64,000 nt of DNA from contig NZ_SGNY01000006.1 in NCBI RefSeq assembly GCF_007002745.1, forward strand, positions 124,001-188,000. The letters run 5' to 3'. A program made the position numbers and the translations under genes. Positions within the stretch are counted from its first letter, which is position 1; every line of letters starts with the position of its first letter. This document shows, piece by piece, positions 8,664 to 17,411 of the stretch. Under the pieces are notes generated by a model. The model was given only the letters and a program-made list of their open reading frames with translations, searched no databases and was not told the origin of the DNA. The DNA is from Martinezella rhizogenes. Its GTDB lineage: Bacteria; Pseudomonadota; Alphaproteobacteria; Rhizobiales; Rhizobiaceae.

Positions 8664-9221
8664 TCAAAGGATGCGAATTTTCGTCCCCTTGCGCATATGC
8701 GGCAGAATACGCCGCATGTCTCTGGCGTGCAGGGCGACGCAGCCAGCAGTCGGCTCATATCCCGGGCGGATCAAATGCATGAAGATCGCCGAGCCTCGGT
8801 TGCGGCTTCTCGAGGTGATGTTCCAGTCAAGCACCAAGCAAACGTCGTAGAGACCGTCCTTGCGCATCATTTCCTCATGGCTTGGCGCAAAGGGCGCTTT
8901 GACCAGCCTGTTGTAATTGGCGTTACGGGGTTCGTCGCACCACAGCATGGACCCGCGCGTCCGCTGCATCGGCAATGTTGTGGTGATGCCGGTATTACGG
9001 TCGCCGCGATAAAATCCGTGCAGCAGGCGGGTGAGGGAAATGGGTGATTTGCCGTCTCCCTCGCGTTTCATCGCGGTGCGGCCGTTGCGCCCGATTGCGG
9101 CGGGAAAGGTGAGGTGTCCGAGCTGGACAATGGCACGGCTGATTTTTGACGGAGCCGGCCGAACCACGAGCGTTGATGCGCGTTTACGTTGTCTTGGCGA
9201 GGGTTTGCTCATGTTTTTCAC
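8664..9221 (-). CDS. L,D-transpeptidase-fold (YkuD) protein without a signal peptide
   Basis: This 185-residue protein carries the YkuD catalytic signature: HLIRPGYEPTAGCVAL, with the conserved His near residue 149 and the nucleophile Cys near 161. YkuD enzymes form 3-3 peptidoglycan cross-links or attach proteins to peptidoglycan, which is a periplasmic job. The N-terminus, MKNMSKPSPRQRKRAS, is strongly basic with no hydrophobic segment, so I see no export signal. A second ATG three codons in (MSKPSP) is an equally good start. It may be exported by an unrecognised route, act on cytosolic substrates, or be misannotated at its start. It is a single gene, convergent with carD. Confidence 0.85.
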   Translation of the reverse strand: MKNMSKPSPRQRKRASTLVVRPAPSKISRAIVQLGHLTFPAAIGRNGRTAMKREGDGKSPISLTRLLHGFYRGDRNTGITTTLPMQRTRGSMLWCDEPRNANYNRLVKAPFAPSHEEMMRKDGLYDVCLVLDWNITSRSRNRGSAIFMHLIRPGYEPTAGCVALHARDMRRILPHMRKGTKIRIL

Positions 9222-9396
9222 GAGATTTTGCTTTGCAGGTTATTTAACGTGAAGTCATAGCACTTCGTTATATCATGGCAATGGGTTGACCTTTTACCGG
9301 CAAACCGCTGAATTGGCTGATAATTAGAGCGCCGCGCGTCATTATCGATGCATAGCGAACGCTCTAACTCTTTTAAACTAGGCATCGTGCTTCCCT

Positions 9397-9416
9397 AAAA
9401 TCGAGCCCGATTTTTT
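9397..9416 (+). promoter_or_regulatory. Terminator-like hairpin in the cenR leader
   Basis: AAAATCG-AGCC-CGATTTT followed by two more T (AAAATCG at 9397-9403, CGATTTTTT at 9408-9416) lies about 40 nt before the cenR start. Its surroundings (GAGCG...CTCTAACTC, GCATCGTGCTTCCC) resemble short palindromic intergenic sequences common in Rhizobiaceae genomes, from memory. It could be such a repeat remnant or a transcription attenuator. Confidence 0.4.
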
Positions 9417-9454
9417 GAGCCGAGGCGCTAAAGTAAGAAAGGCTGAGAATCCGA

Positions 9455-10138
9455 ATGACGGCTCGCACTATCCTTCTGGTGGACGATGACGACGATCTTC
9501 GGGAGACGCTGACCGAGCAATTGTCTCCCTACGAGGAATTCTCACTACTGAGCGGTGCAAATGCCGCGCAGGCGATGCAGACCGCCAAGACCGCCCAGGT
9601 TGATCTCCTCATCATGGATGTCGGCCTTCCGGACATGGACGGCCGAGAGGCCGTGAAGCTGTTGCGCAAGGGCGGCTTCAAAGCGCCGATCATCATGCTG
9701 ACCGGCCATGACACCGATTCCGACACGATTCTCGGGCTTGAAGCAGGCGCCAATGATTACGTGACGAAGCCGTTCCGCTTTGCCGTGCTTCTGGCGCGCA
9801 TTCGGGCGCAGCTGCGTCAATATGAACAGAGCGAGGATGCGGTTTTCACCGTTGGTCCCTATCAGTTCAAGCCCAGCCAGAAGCTCTTGACGACCGAAGA
9901 CGGCAAGAAAATCCGGTTGACGGAAAAGGAAGCGGCGATCATCCGTTATCTCTACCGTGCTGGCAGCGCCGTTGTTACCCGCGACGTCCTGCTGGAAGAG
10001 GTCTGGGGTTATAATTCCGGTGTGACGACGCATACGCTCGAAACGCATGTGTATCGTCTGCGTCAGAAGATCGAACGCGACCCTTCCAACGCTGAAATTC
10101 TGGTCACCGAGAACGGCGGATACAAGATCGTACCCTGA
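9455..10138 (+). CDS. cenR: OmpR/PhoB-family response regulator, CenR (OtpR) type
   Basis: This 227-residue two-component regulator has an N-terminal receiver domain (residues 4-118) with acidic pocket DDDDD at 10-14, phospho-acceptor Asp55 in LIMDVGLPDMDG and the conserved Lys in VTKPFR. A C-terminal winged-helix DNA-binding domain (about 130-227) includes RLTEKEAAIIRYL and THTLETHVYRLRQKIE. Sequence resemblance and the following cyclic-nucleotide-binding gene match the CenR/OtpR locus of Brucella and Caulobacter relatives, which controls envelope integrity and cell division. That identity is recalled family knowledge, so the symbol is tentative. No histidine kinase gene is adjacent, which is also usual for this regulator. 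Confidence 0.85.
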   Translation: MTARTILLVDDDDDLRETLTEQLSPYEEFSLLSGANAAQAMQTAKTAQVDLLIMDVGLPDMDGREAVKLLRKGGFKAPIIMLTGHDTDSDTILGLEAGANDYVTKPFRFAVLLARIRAQLRQYEQSEDAVFTVGPYQFKPSQKLLTTEDGKKIRLTEKEAAIIRYLYRAGSAVVTRDVLLEEVWGYNSGVTTHTLETHVYRLRQKIERDPSNAEILVTENGGYKIVP

Positions 10139-10182
10139 GCAGTGCGCTCTCTACGTCCCCCATATGTCGCAGTTTAAGGTTC

Positions 10183-10212
10183 ACGCCGCGCGTCCGAAAA
10201 GGCACGCGGCGT
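10183..10212 (+). terminator. Hairpin between cenR and the CNB gene
   Basis: ACGCCGCG (10183-10190) pairs perfectly with CGCGGCGT (10205-10212) around a 14-nt loop, 45 nt after the cenR stop. The following TTCTAAC is a poor U tract. It probably reduces rather than abolishes read-through into the next gene. Confidence 0.5.
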
Positions 10213-10291
10213 TCTAACACCTTGTATTTTGAAGGCTGATATTGGAAAACCGCTATAGTGATGCAGGCGGTTTTCCGGAGTAACGAACGAC

Positions 10292-10747
10292 ATGGCCTTG
10301 ACGGACGATATCATGCTGCTGGGGCAAGTGCCGTTGTTTGCGGGGTTCAGCGACGATCAGTTGCGGCTCATAGCCTTCGGTGCGGAACGCCGCAGGGTAT
10401 CGGCGGGCCAGACGCTGTTCCGGGAGCATTCACCGGCGGAATGCGCCTTTGCGGTGACATCAGGCCATTTCGAGCTTTTTACGGCGGGGCGGGACGGTAA
10501 ACCCGAACTGCAGGCAACACCGGGCAAAGGAGCGCTTCTGTCCGAACTTGCCCTTTTTACCCTCTGTGAACGGAAGTTCACTGCCGTTGCGGCGGAGGAT
10601 TCCGAAGTCATCCGGATAACGCGTATCCTGTTTCACCGGCTGGTGGAGGAGTTTCCGGAGGTTGCCGATATCGTGTCGGCACGCATCCGTGACAATATCG
10701 CCGCGCTCGCGGCGGGTGCGGCCCGTTTACAGAACCGCTTCGTTTGA
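10292..10747 (+). CDS. Stand-alone cyclic nucleotide-binding domain protein
   Basis: This 151-residue protein consists of one Crp-type cyclic nucleotide-binding domain. It begins LLGQVPLFAGFSDDQLRLIA, the common opening of the fold, and continues with the beta-roll including FREHSPAECAFAVTSGHFEL and a phosphate-binding-cassette-like segment LLSELALF. A C-terminal helix (EVADIVSARIRDNIAALAAG) ends the protein with no helix-turn-helix, so it is not itself a DNA-binding regulator. It follows cenR in the same orientation with a 153-bp gap containing a hairpin. The same order (response regulator then protein annotated as cAMP-dependent kinase regulatory subunit) is known in Brucella. The canonical Arg of the cAMP pocket is not obvious, so ligand binding is uncertain. 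Confidence 0.82.
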   Translation: MALTDDIMLLGQVPLFAGFSDDQLRLIAFGAERRRVSAGQTLFREHSPAECAFAVTSGHFELFTAGRDGKPELQATPGKGALLSELALFTLCERKFTAVAAEDSEVIRITRILFHRLVEEFPEVADIVSARIRDNIAALAAGAARLQNRFV

Positions 10748-10768
10748 GGCCGCCTGGAAAACTCTGCT

Positions 10769-11572
10769 TCAGAACCGGAAATGGGCCGTAACCGGAACGT
10801 GGTCCGATGGCCGGTTCCAGCCGCGCGCCTCCTGCAATATGTCGATTTTTTCGAGCGAGGCGCCGAGATCCTGCGACGACCAGATATGGTCGAGACGCCG
10901 GCCACGATTGGCCGCTTCCCAATCCTTGGCGCGGTAGCTCCACCACGTATAGATCTTTTCCGTCTCCGGCACGTTCAGGCGCATCAGATCAAGCCAGTTG
11001 CCCTGCTTCATGATATCGAGCATGCCGTCGGTTTCGACAGGCGTGTGGCTGACGATCTTCAGCAGTTGTTTGTGTGACCAGACGTCATTTTCAAACGGTG
11101 CGATGTTGAGATCGCCGACAAGGATGGAGGAAGTGCCAGGCACGCCATCGGCGCGCAGTGCCTTCATTTCCTCGATGAAATCGAGCTTGTGGCCGAACTT
11201 CGGATTGATCGACCGATCTGGCTCGTCGCCACCGGCCGGAACGTAGAAATTGTGCAGCCGCACCCGGCGCGATCCGACCTGAAAAATCGCCGAGATGTGC
11301 CGCGCATCGCCAATACCGCAATAGTCCTGCCGGTGATCTTCGGTCAGCGGAATTTTCGAGGCAATCGCCACACCGTGATAGCCCTTCTGGCCGTGGATGA
11401 TGACGTGCTCATAACCCAGTGCCTTCAGCGGTTTCATCGGAAACTCGCCATTCGGGCATTTCGTTTCCTGCAGGCAAAGAATGTCGGGTTTGTAACGCAC
11501 CAGAAACTGCTCAACGATCGGCATTCTCAGCCGGACAGAGTTGATGTTCCAAGTGGTTATCGAAAACGACAT
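10769..11572 (-). CDS. xthA: Exodeoxyribonuclease III
   Basis: This 267-residue enzyme of the endonuclease/exonuclease/phosphatase fold acts as an AP endonuclease and 3'-5' exonuclease in base excision repair. The catalytic elements are in order: TWNINSVR at the N-terminus, CLQETKC with the metal-binding Glu, NFYVPAGG, SILVGDLNIAP with the Asp-Asn pair, and SDHVPVTAHF at the C-terminus with the catalytic His. Length is as expected. The gene is convergent with the cyclic-nucleotide-binding gene (21-bp gap between stops) and follows the LolA-like gene on the same strand after a terminator, so it is probably a separate unit. Confidence 0.95.
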   Translation of the reverse strand: MSFSITTWNINSVRLRMPIVEQFLVRYKPDILCLQETKCPNGEFPMKPLKALGYEHVIIHGQKGYHGVAIASKIPLTEDHRQDYCGIGDARHISAIFQVGSRRVRLHNFYVPAGGDEPDRSINPKFGHKLDFIEEMKALRADGVPGTSSILVGDLNIAPFENDVWSHKQLLKIVSHTPVETDGMLDIMKQGNWLDLMRLNVPETEKIYTWWSYRAKDWEAANRGRRLDHIWSSQDLGASLEKIDILQEARGWNRPSDHVPVTAHFRF

Positions 11573-11679
11573 ACTGTGCTCCGCGTTTGCTGCCCCGAAC
11601 TCCGTTGTTTCGAGACATGTTTCCGGGGCGCAGGCTTATAACATCGCGATGAAAACGGGAATGTATTTTAGCGGCAAAA

Positions 11680-11706
11680 TGAAAAAGGCGACCGGAAGGC
11701 CGCCTT
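11680..11706 (-). terminator. Intrinsic terminator of the LolA-like gene
   Basis: On the minus strand, AAGGCG-n-CC / GG-n-CGCCTT (arms at 11685-11690 and 11701-11706) is followed by TTTTTCATTTT. It lies about 30 nt past the LolA-like stop. Confidence 0.75.
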
Positions 11707-11734
11707 CGAACCGTTTTTCAAAAATAGAGCGTGC

Positions 11735-12409
11735 TCAGCCGCGCTTGCGTACTTCCTCATAGTTGATGTTGAAGACGCGCTCATCGAGGTTCACACCCGT
11801 CTGCACGTTGAAGATCATGACGGTGGTGTCCTTGTTCTGCGCATCGGTCGTCGTCCATTGCCTGAGATCGAAGGTTTTCGGGTCGAACATCAGGGTGATG
11901 GTCGAATCGCCGAAGATGCTCTTGTCGCCCAAAACGATGGTGGTCAGGTCCGATTCTTCCTTCACGTCCCGGACCTTCTGGTTGCCGAGATCGATCTTGT
12001 CGGACAGAAGCAGGCTGAGAGGGGTCTTGGACAGCGGATAGAGATCCCATGTCTTCAGCTTCATGTTGCCGATGACGACATTCTTGCCATCGGCGATGAC
12101 CCGCATGGGTGAGGGGTCTTCATAATTGAAGCGAAGCTTGCCGGGCCGTTCGATGTAAAATTTGCCGCCGGTCTGTTCGCCGCGCGGGCCAAACTGCACA
12201 AATTCGCCCATCATGGTTTTGACCGACGAGAAGTGATTGGCGATTTTCTGCGCGGTTGCGCCATTGCCGGCTGCCTGGGCAAAGGCGTCAAGCGGCGACA
12301 GGCCCGCCATGACCGCGGCCATGGAAAATGCCGTCAGCACGCCACGCCGCGTCATCCCGTTTTCAGGTGCGCTTGCGGTGGCCGTTTCGCCGGTGGTGAG
12401 GTCGTTCAT
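11735..12409 (-). CDS. lolA: Outer-membrane lipoprotein carrier (LolA-like) protein
   Basis: This 224-residue periplasmic protein of the LolA fold is expected to ferry lipoproteins from the LolCDE complex to the outer membrane. The body matches the family: a first segment KIANHFSSVKTMMGEFVQF, then ERPGKLRFNYEDPSPMRVIADGKNVVI and DLYPLSKTPLSLLLSDKIDL. I chose the ATG at 12409 because AAGGAGA lies just upstream, over the frame's first ATG 17 codons earlier. The signal region reads MTRRGVLTAF then a hydrophobic stretch ending at DAFA; the paired arginines suggest a possible Tat rather than Sec signal. The 5' neighbour, ftsK, lies 170 bp upstream on the same strand, as in many proteobacteria where ftsK-lolA is conserved. 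Confidence 0.88.
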   Translation of the reverse strand: MNDLTTGETATASAPENGMTRRGVLTAFSMAAVMAGLSPLDAFAQAAGNGATAQKIANHFSSVKTMMGEFVQFGPRGEQTGGKFYIERPGKLRFNYEDPSPMRVIADGKNVVIGNMKLKTWDLYPLSKTPLSLLLSDKIDLGNQKVRDVKEESDLTTIVLGDKSIFGDSTITLMFDPKTFDLRQWTTTDAQNKDTTVMIFNVQTGVNLDERVFNINYEEVRKRG

Positions 12410-12578
12410 TCTGTTCTCCTTCATCGCAGCGATTGTCCGCATAAAAGGCGGCGGCTTCATGACGTTGGAAGCGTGTAATAACGCTTCTTGGCGCCGCTTG
12501 GTTGCGCGAGGCGTCGGGCCTTTGCCTTGTGCATGTCGTTATCCCGAAACCGCTATGCCCTTTCGGGGGGGCATGCCA

Positions 12579-15263
12579 TTACCGCTCGATGATATCCGCT
12601 TCCGTGGGTACGAGGATTTCGCGTTTTCCGGCATGATTGGCGGGGCCGATGATGCCCTCCTGCTCCATGCGCTCGATCAGCGAGGCGGCGCGGTTATAGC
12701 CGATGCCGAGACGTCGCTGCACATAGGAGGTGGAGGCTTTTCCGTCCCTCAGCACGACGGCGACAGCCTGGTCATAGGGGTCTTCGGAATCGGAGAAGTT
12801 GCCAGTGCCGGCCGGGCCGCTGCCAGCGCCATCCTCGTCGTCTTCCTCGGTGATCGCCTCCAGATATTCCGGCGAGCCTTGTGTCTTCAGATAGGCGACG
12901 ATTTCCTCCACCTCGTTGTCGGAAACGAAGGGGCCGTGCACGCGCTGGATGCGCCCGCCGCCCGCCATGTAGAGCATGTCGCCCATGCCGAGCAGCTGTT
13001 CGGCACCCTGCTCTCCAAGAATGGTGCGGCTATCGATCTTCGAGGTCACCTGGAAGGAGATACGGGTGGGGAAGTTGGCCTTGATGGTGCCGGTGATGAC
13101 ATCGACGGACGGACGCTGGGTGGCCATGATGACATGGATGCCGGCGGCGCGCGCCATCTGCGCCAGGCGCTGCACCGCGCCTTCGATGTCTTTGCCCGCT
13201 ACCATCATCAGGTCGGCCATTTCGTCGATGATGACGACGATATAGGGCAGGGGCTTCAGATCGAACTCTTCCGTCTCGTACATCGCTTCGCCGGTCTGGC
13301 GATCGAAGCCGGTCTGCACGGTGCGGGTGAGGATTTCGCCCTTGTCGAGTGCCTGCTGCACGCGGCTGTTAAAACCGTCGATATTGCGCACGCCGATCTT
13401 CGACATCTTCTTGTAGCGTTCCTCCATCTCGCGCACCGTCCATTTCAGGGCCACGACGGCCTTTTTGGGATCCGTGACAACGGGGGAAAGCAGATGCGGA
13501 ATGCCGTCATAGATGGAGAGTTCGAGCATTTTTGGGTCGATCATGATCAGGCGGCACTGTTCTGGAGACATGCGGTAAAGCAGCGACAGGATCATGGTGT
13601 TGATGGCGACCGACTTGCCCGAACCGGTGGTGCCGGCGACGAGAAGATGCGGCATCTTGGCGAGATCGGCGATGACGGGCTCGCCACCGATCGTCTTGCC
13701 GAGCGCCATTGCGAGCTTGGCCTTGCTGTTTTCGAAATCGCGGCTGCCAATCAGTTCGCGCAGGAACACGGTTTCGCGCGTCTGGTTCGGCAGTTCGATG
13801 CCGATGGCGTTGCGGCCGGGCACAACCGCGACACGGGCGGCAATCGCGCTCATGGAGCGGGCAATGTCATCTGCAAGGCCGATGACACGCGAGGATTTGA
13901 TGCCGGGTGCCGGCTCCAGTTCATAGAGCGTGACGACAGGGCCGGGGCGGACATGGATGATTTCGCCCTTGACGCCGAAATCCTCAAGGACCCCTTCCAG
14001 CAGGCGGGCATTCTGCTCAAGTACTTCTTCGCTCAGCATATTGTCGCGCACGACGTTCTTCGGTTCCGCCAGAAGATGAACGGTGGGCAACTGGAAGCCG
14101 TCTGCGGCGATAAACGAGGACTGCGCTTCCCTTGCCACGCGTTCGCTGGGTTTGGGCCGTGCCGAGGCAGCGGTTATTCTGGGCTGCCCGCGTCCCGGTG
14201 CCTGTCTGGGCGTGAATTTCTGATCGGCCTCGTCGGTACTGTCGTCGCCCGAGAGGATGCCGCTCGGCAGACGGCGTCCATCCGCATCGAAAGACGCTTC
14301 GTCATCCATGTCGCCATCGTGATCGAGCGCGATGGAGGGAGGCGACATCTGCCGGCGTGATGCGGCACGTTCCTCGAAAGATGGTTCGGAGCGCTGGTCA
14401 AGGCGGTTGATTGCGGTCTTCAGGCGTGAGGGTTCGTTCAGCGTGCCGAATTCATATTCGTTGAAATCGTAGGGATGTTCGAATTCATCGTGCAGGGACT
14501 TCGACTTCAGGCCGAACAGGCGGCGTAAGCGTGCCTGCGTGGTGTACCAGTAATGTGTGAGCGCGCCGAAGGCGAGAATGTTGGCGAAGAAGCCTTCACC
14601 GTCGTCTTCGTCATCCTCTTCAATCTCACGCGCGGCGCGAGCCTTGCTCGCAACCGGCGCCGGTTCTTCCCGCTCGAGTTCATCTTCCAGGCCGCCGACA
14701 ACGCCTGCGGCAAACAGCATCAGCCAGGCGGCGGGCGCTGCGAATATGACGCCCAGCACGGTGGCAATGGTGCCGGTTGGGTAAGCGCCGATGAAAAGGG
14801 CGGGAAAGCGGAGAATCATGTCGCCGATGACGCCGCCGATGCCGTTTGGCAGCGGCCAGGTGACGGGGGCGGGAAAACAGCCAAGCGAGGCGGCGCAGAC
14901 GATGGTGCCTGCGACCCAGGCGACGAGGCGGGCGGGTAGCCGGCTGAATTTGCGGCCGGCGATCAGGGTGATTGCCCAGGCGATGACCGGAAGAAGGGAA
15001 ATGATTGCGGAAAGCCCGAGGAACTGCATGACGATATCGGCGAAGATGGCGCCGCCGTAACCCAGGAGATTGGTGGGCTGGTTCCCCGTGGCATAGGACA
15101 GGCTTGGATCGGCGACATTCCATGTGGCGAGAGCGGCAATGCCCAGCGCGATCGTCGCAAGCAGGGCAAAACCGGCCAGAGCCATGATCTGACGCACGAA
15201 AAACGCCGTCAGCACGAAGCGCGTGTGGCGACCATCGAATGTCGGAGATTGCATTCTGCCCAT
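12579..15263 (-). CDS. ftsK: DNA translocase FtsK
   Basis: This 894-residue divisome protein pumps DNA to clear chromosome termini from the septum and activates dimer resolution. It has four to five N-terminal membrane segments (about residues 25-180). A charged linker follows (180-400, with acidic runs such as [14 protein letters not shown]). The RecA-like motor has Walker [10 protein letters not shown] near residue 546 and Walker [15 protein letters not shown]-terminal winged-helix gamma domain (about 825-890; [19 protein letters not shown]) reads orienting sequences. The linker is short, as is common in alphaproteobacteria. Upstream lie the amtB terminator and a 208-bp gap; downstream is the LolA-like gene. 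Confidence 0.95.
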   Translation of the reverse strand: MGRMQSPTFDGRHTRFVLTAFFVRQIMALAGFALLATIALGIAALATWNVADPSLSYATGNQPTNLLGYGGAIFADIVMQFLGLSAIISLLPVIAWAITLIAGRKFSRLPARLVAWVAGTIVCAASLGCFPAPVTWPLPNGIGGVIGDMILRFPALFIGAYPTGTIATVLGVIFAAPAAWLMLFAAGVVGGLEDELEREEPAPVASKARAAREIEEDDEDDGEGFFANILAFGALTHYWYTTQARLRRLFGLKSKSLHDEFEHPYDFNEYEFGTLNEPSRLKTAINRLDQRSEPSFEERAASRRQMSPPSIALDHDGDMDDEASFDADGRRLPSGILSGDDSTDEADQKFTPRQAPGRGQPRITAASARPKPSERVAREAQSSFIAADGFQLPTVHLLAEPKNVVRDNMLSEEVLEQNARLLEGVLEDFGVKGEIIHVRPGPVVTLYELEPAPGIKSSRVIGLADDIARSMSAIAARVAVVPGRNAIGIELPNQTRETVFLRELIGSRDFENSKAKLAMALGKTIGGEPVIADLAKMPHLLVAGTTGSGKSVAINTMILSLLYRMSPEQCRLIMIDPKMLELSIYDGIPHLLSPVVTDPKKAVVALKWTVREMEERYKKMSKIGVRNIDGFNSRVQQALDKGEILTRTVQTGFDRQTGEAMYETEEFDLKPLPYIVVIIDEMADLMMVAGKDIEGAVQRLAQMARAAGIHVIMATQRPSVDVITGTIKANFPTRISFQVTSKIDSRTILGEQGAEQLLGMGDMLYMAGGGRIQRVHGPFVSDNEVEEIVAYLKTQGSPEYLEAITEEDDEDGAGSGPAGTGNFSDSEDPYDQAVAVVLRDGKASTSYVQRRLGIGYNRAASLIERMEQEGIIGPANHAGKREILVPTEADIIER

Positions 15264-15403
15264 GTCCCTGAACCCGTCGTTTTTGTGGTTTCGGCAAGAT
15301 CCGGCAGTTGACCTGATCCCGGATTGACAGGGAAAACTAACTGCTTGCTGGTTAATGCCGTGTTAACCATGCGGATTTTTGCCGTCTTCGGCGGATTTGC
15401 GGC

Positions 15404-15438
15404 AAAGAAAAAGGCCCGTCGAAACGGGCCTTTCTTTT
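15404..15438 (-). terminator. amtB intrinsic terminator
   Basis: AAGGCCCGT (15411-15419) pairs with ACGGGCCTT (15424-15432) with runs of A and T on the two sides. On the minus strand it ends in CCTTTTTCTTT, 40 nt past the amtB stop. Confidence 0.85.
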
Positions 15439-15471
15439 GGGAAAGGGGATGGAGAACCCCTTTTCCAGATA

Positions 15472-16818
15472 TCAGGAGTGGTAAGCGGCTTCGCCGTGGG
15501 TTGCGAGGTCGAGACCTTCGCGTTCTGCTTCCACCGGAACTCTGAGGCCGACGATCACGTCAACGATCTTGTAGAGGATCGCCGAGACGATGGCGCACCA
15601 GACGATGGTGATGGCGACGGCGACGAACTGCGTCCAGACCTGCGAGGCAATGGAGAAGTCCGCCTTGCCGGTGCCGCCGAGCAGCGGCGAGGTAAAGATG
15701 CCGGTGCCGAGGGCGCCGATGATGCCGCCGATGCCGTGCACGCCGAAGACGTCGGCCGTGTCGTCATAACCGAACTTGTTCTTCACCACGGAGACGAAGA
15801 AGTAGCAGATCGGCGAGACGATGAGGCCGAGAACGATGGCACCCATCGGGCCGACAGAGCCGGCAGCAGGCGTGACGGCGACGAGGCCGGCGATCATGCC
15901 CGAAGCGGCGCCCAGCATGGAGGCCTTGCCGCGGGTGAAGCTTTCAACCAGCGACCAGGAAACGATGGCGGCAGCCGTTGCGAGGAAGGTGTTCATGGTT
16001 GCGAGAACCGCACCGCCGGATGCTTCGAGGTTGGAGCCGGCGTTGAAGCCGAACCAGCCGAACCACAGCATGGCTGCGCCGACCAGCGTCAGGGTCATGG
16101 AGTGGGGTGCCATCATGTCCTTGCCGAAGCCGGTGCGCTTGCCGACCATGATCGCGCCGATCAGACCTGCAATACCGGCATTGATGTGAACGACCGTGCC
16201 ACCGGCGAAGTCGAGAGCGCCCATGCCGAAGATCAGGCCATTTGCGTCCCAGACCATGTGTGCAATCGGGAAGTAGACGAAGGTGGCCCACAGGATGGTG
16301 AAGAGGATGACGGCGGAGAACTTGACGCGTTCAGCAAACGCACCAACGATCAGCGCCGGTGTGATGGCCGCAAAGGTCATCTGGAAGGCGATGAAGGTAT
16401 ATTCGTAGATCACCACGCCTTCAGAGAAGGTTGCCGAGGTGCTGTCAAGCGAAACGCCCGACAGGAACAGCTTGCCGAAGCCGCCGAAATAGGGACCGGT
16501 GCTGCCGCCGAAGGCGAAGGAGTAACCGTAGATCACCCAGACGAGCATCATGACTGCGGCAACGACCGTGCACTGCATGAGAACGGAGAGCATGTTCTTG
16601 GTGCGGACAAGGCCGCCGTAAAACAGCGCCAGACCGGGAATGATCATGAACAGCACGAGGATCGTCGCGACATACATGAAGGCTGTGTCGGCTTTTTCCG
16701 GAATGGGTGCCGCTGCTGCTGCCGGCGCGGCATCCTGGGCAAAGGCGATGGCCGGGGCCATCAGGGCTGCCATACCGGCGCCCAGCTTGCCGAGTGTTGA
16801 AAACTTGTTGAATTGCAT
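15472..16818 (-). CDS. amtB: Ammonium transporter
   Basis: This 448-residue Amt-family channel for ammonium/ammonia sits in the inner membrane. A signal-like segment (ALMAPAIAFAQD, cleavage near residue 28) and an Ala-rich linker precede the eleven membrane helices expected of the fold. Recognisable pieces are the first core helix FMIIPGLALFYGGLVR, the region DFAGGTVVHINAGIAGL with a pore His, and GVHGIGGIIGALGTGIF with the second pore His. It lies 29 bp after glnK in the usual glnK-amtB order, so the PII protein made upstream can block the channel when nitrogen is plentiful. The operon ends with a strong terminator. Confidence 0.95.
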   Translation of the reverse strand: MQFNKFSTLGKLGAGMAALMAPAIAFAQDAAPAAAAAPIPEKADTAFMYVATILVLFMIIPGLALFYGGLVRTKNMLSVLMQCTVVAAVMMLVWVIYGYSFAFGGSTGPYFGGFGKLFLSGVSLDSTSATFSEGVVIYEYTFIAFQMTFAAITPALIVGAFAERVKFSAVILFTILWATFVYFPIAHMVWDANGLIFGMGALDFAGGTVVHINAGIAGLIGAIMVGKRTGFGKDMMAPHSMTLTLVGAAMLWFGWFGFNAGSNLEASGGAVLATMNTFLATAAAIVSWSLVESFTRGKASMLGAASGMIAGLVAVTPAAGSVGPMGAIVLGLIVSPICYFFVSVVKNKFGYDDTADVFGVHGIGGIIGALGTGIFTSPLLGGTGKADFSIASQVWTQFVAVAITIVWCAIVSAILYKIVDVIVGLRVPVEAEREGLDLATHGEAAYHS

Positions 16819-16847
16819 AGCGAGAAAACTCCCCTGTCAGCCGTGCT

Positions 16848-17246
<399 letters not shown>

Positions 17247-17270
17247 TCAGTAACAGCGACTGCGGACATA

Positions 17271-17288
17271 CATTCAAAGGGCGTGCCA
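17271..17288 (-). promoter_or_regulatory. Sigma-54-like promoter of glnK-amtB
   Basis: Minus-strand TGGCACGCCCTTTGAATG has a perfect -24 element (TGGCACG) and, at correct spacing, TTGAA where the -12 consensus is TTGCW. It lies about 85 bp before the glnK start. glnK-amtB operons are typically NtrC/sigma-54 dependent, so this is a plausible promoter despite the -12 mismatch. Confidence 0.5.
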
Positions 17289-17381
17289 GTTTTGGATGGG
17301 GCATCTAACTTATTGAAATATAAAATTTATATGACATGCGTCTGAAAAACGGGCACGAAGACGCGCAATTTTCGTCTATTA

Positions 17382-17409
17382 AATGTGCGGTTTTTGAAAA
17401 AAGCACATT
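17382..17409 (-). terminator. AT-rich inverted repeat after tesB
   Basis: AATGTGC (17382-17388) pairs with GCACATT (17403-17409), with TTTTT/AAAAA able to extend the stem inward. It directly abuts the tesB stop and probably ends its transcript. It also lies upstream of glnK, so a role as an activator site cannot be excluded. Confidence 0.55.
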
Positions 17410-17411
17410 AT

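Noticed and set aside
12237-14360. 707-codon plus-strand frame opposite ftsK
   Set aside because: It is an antisense shadow of ftsK, running also into the LolA-like gene, with no recognisable protein.
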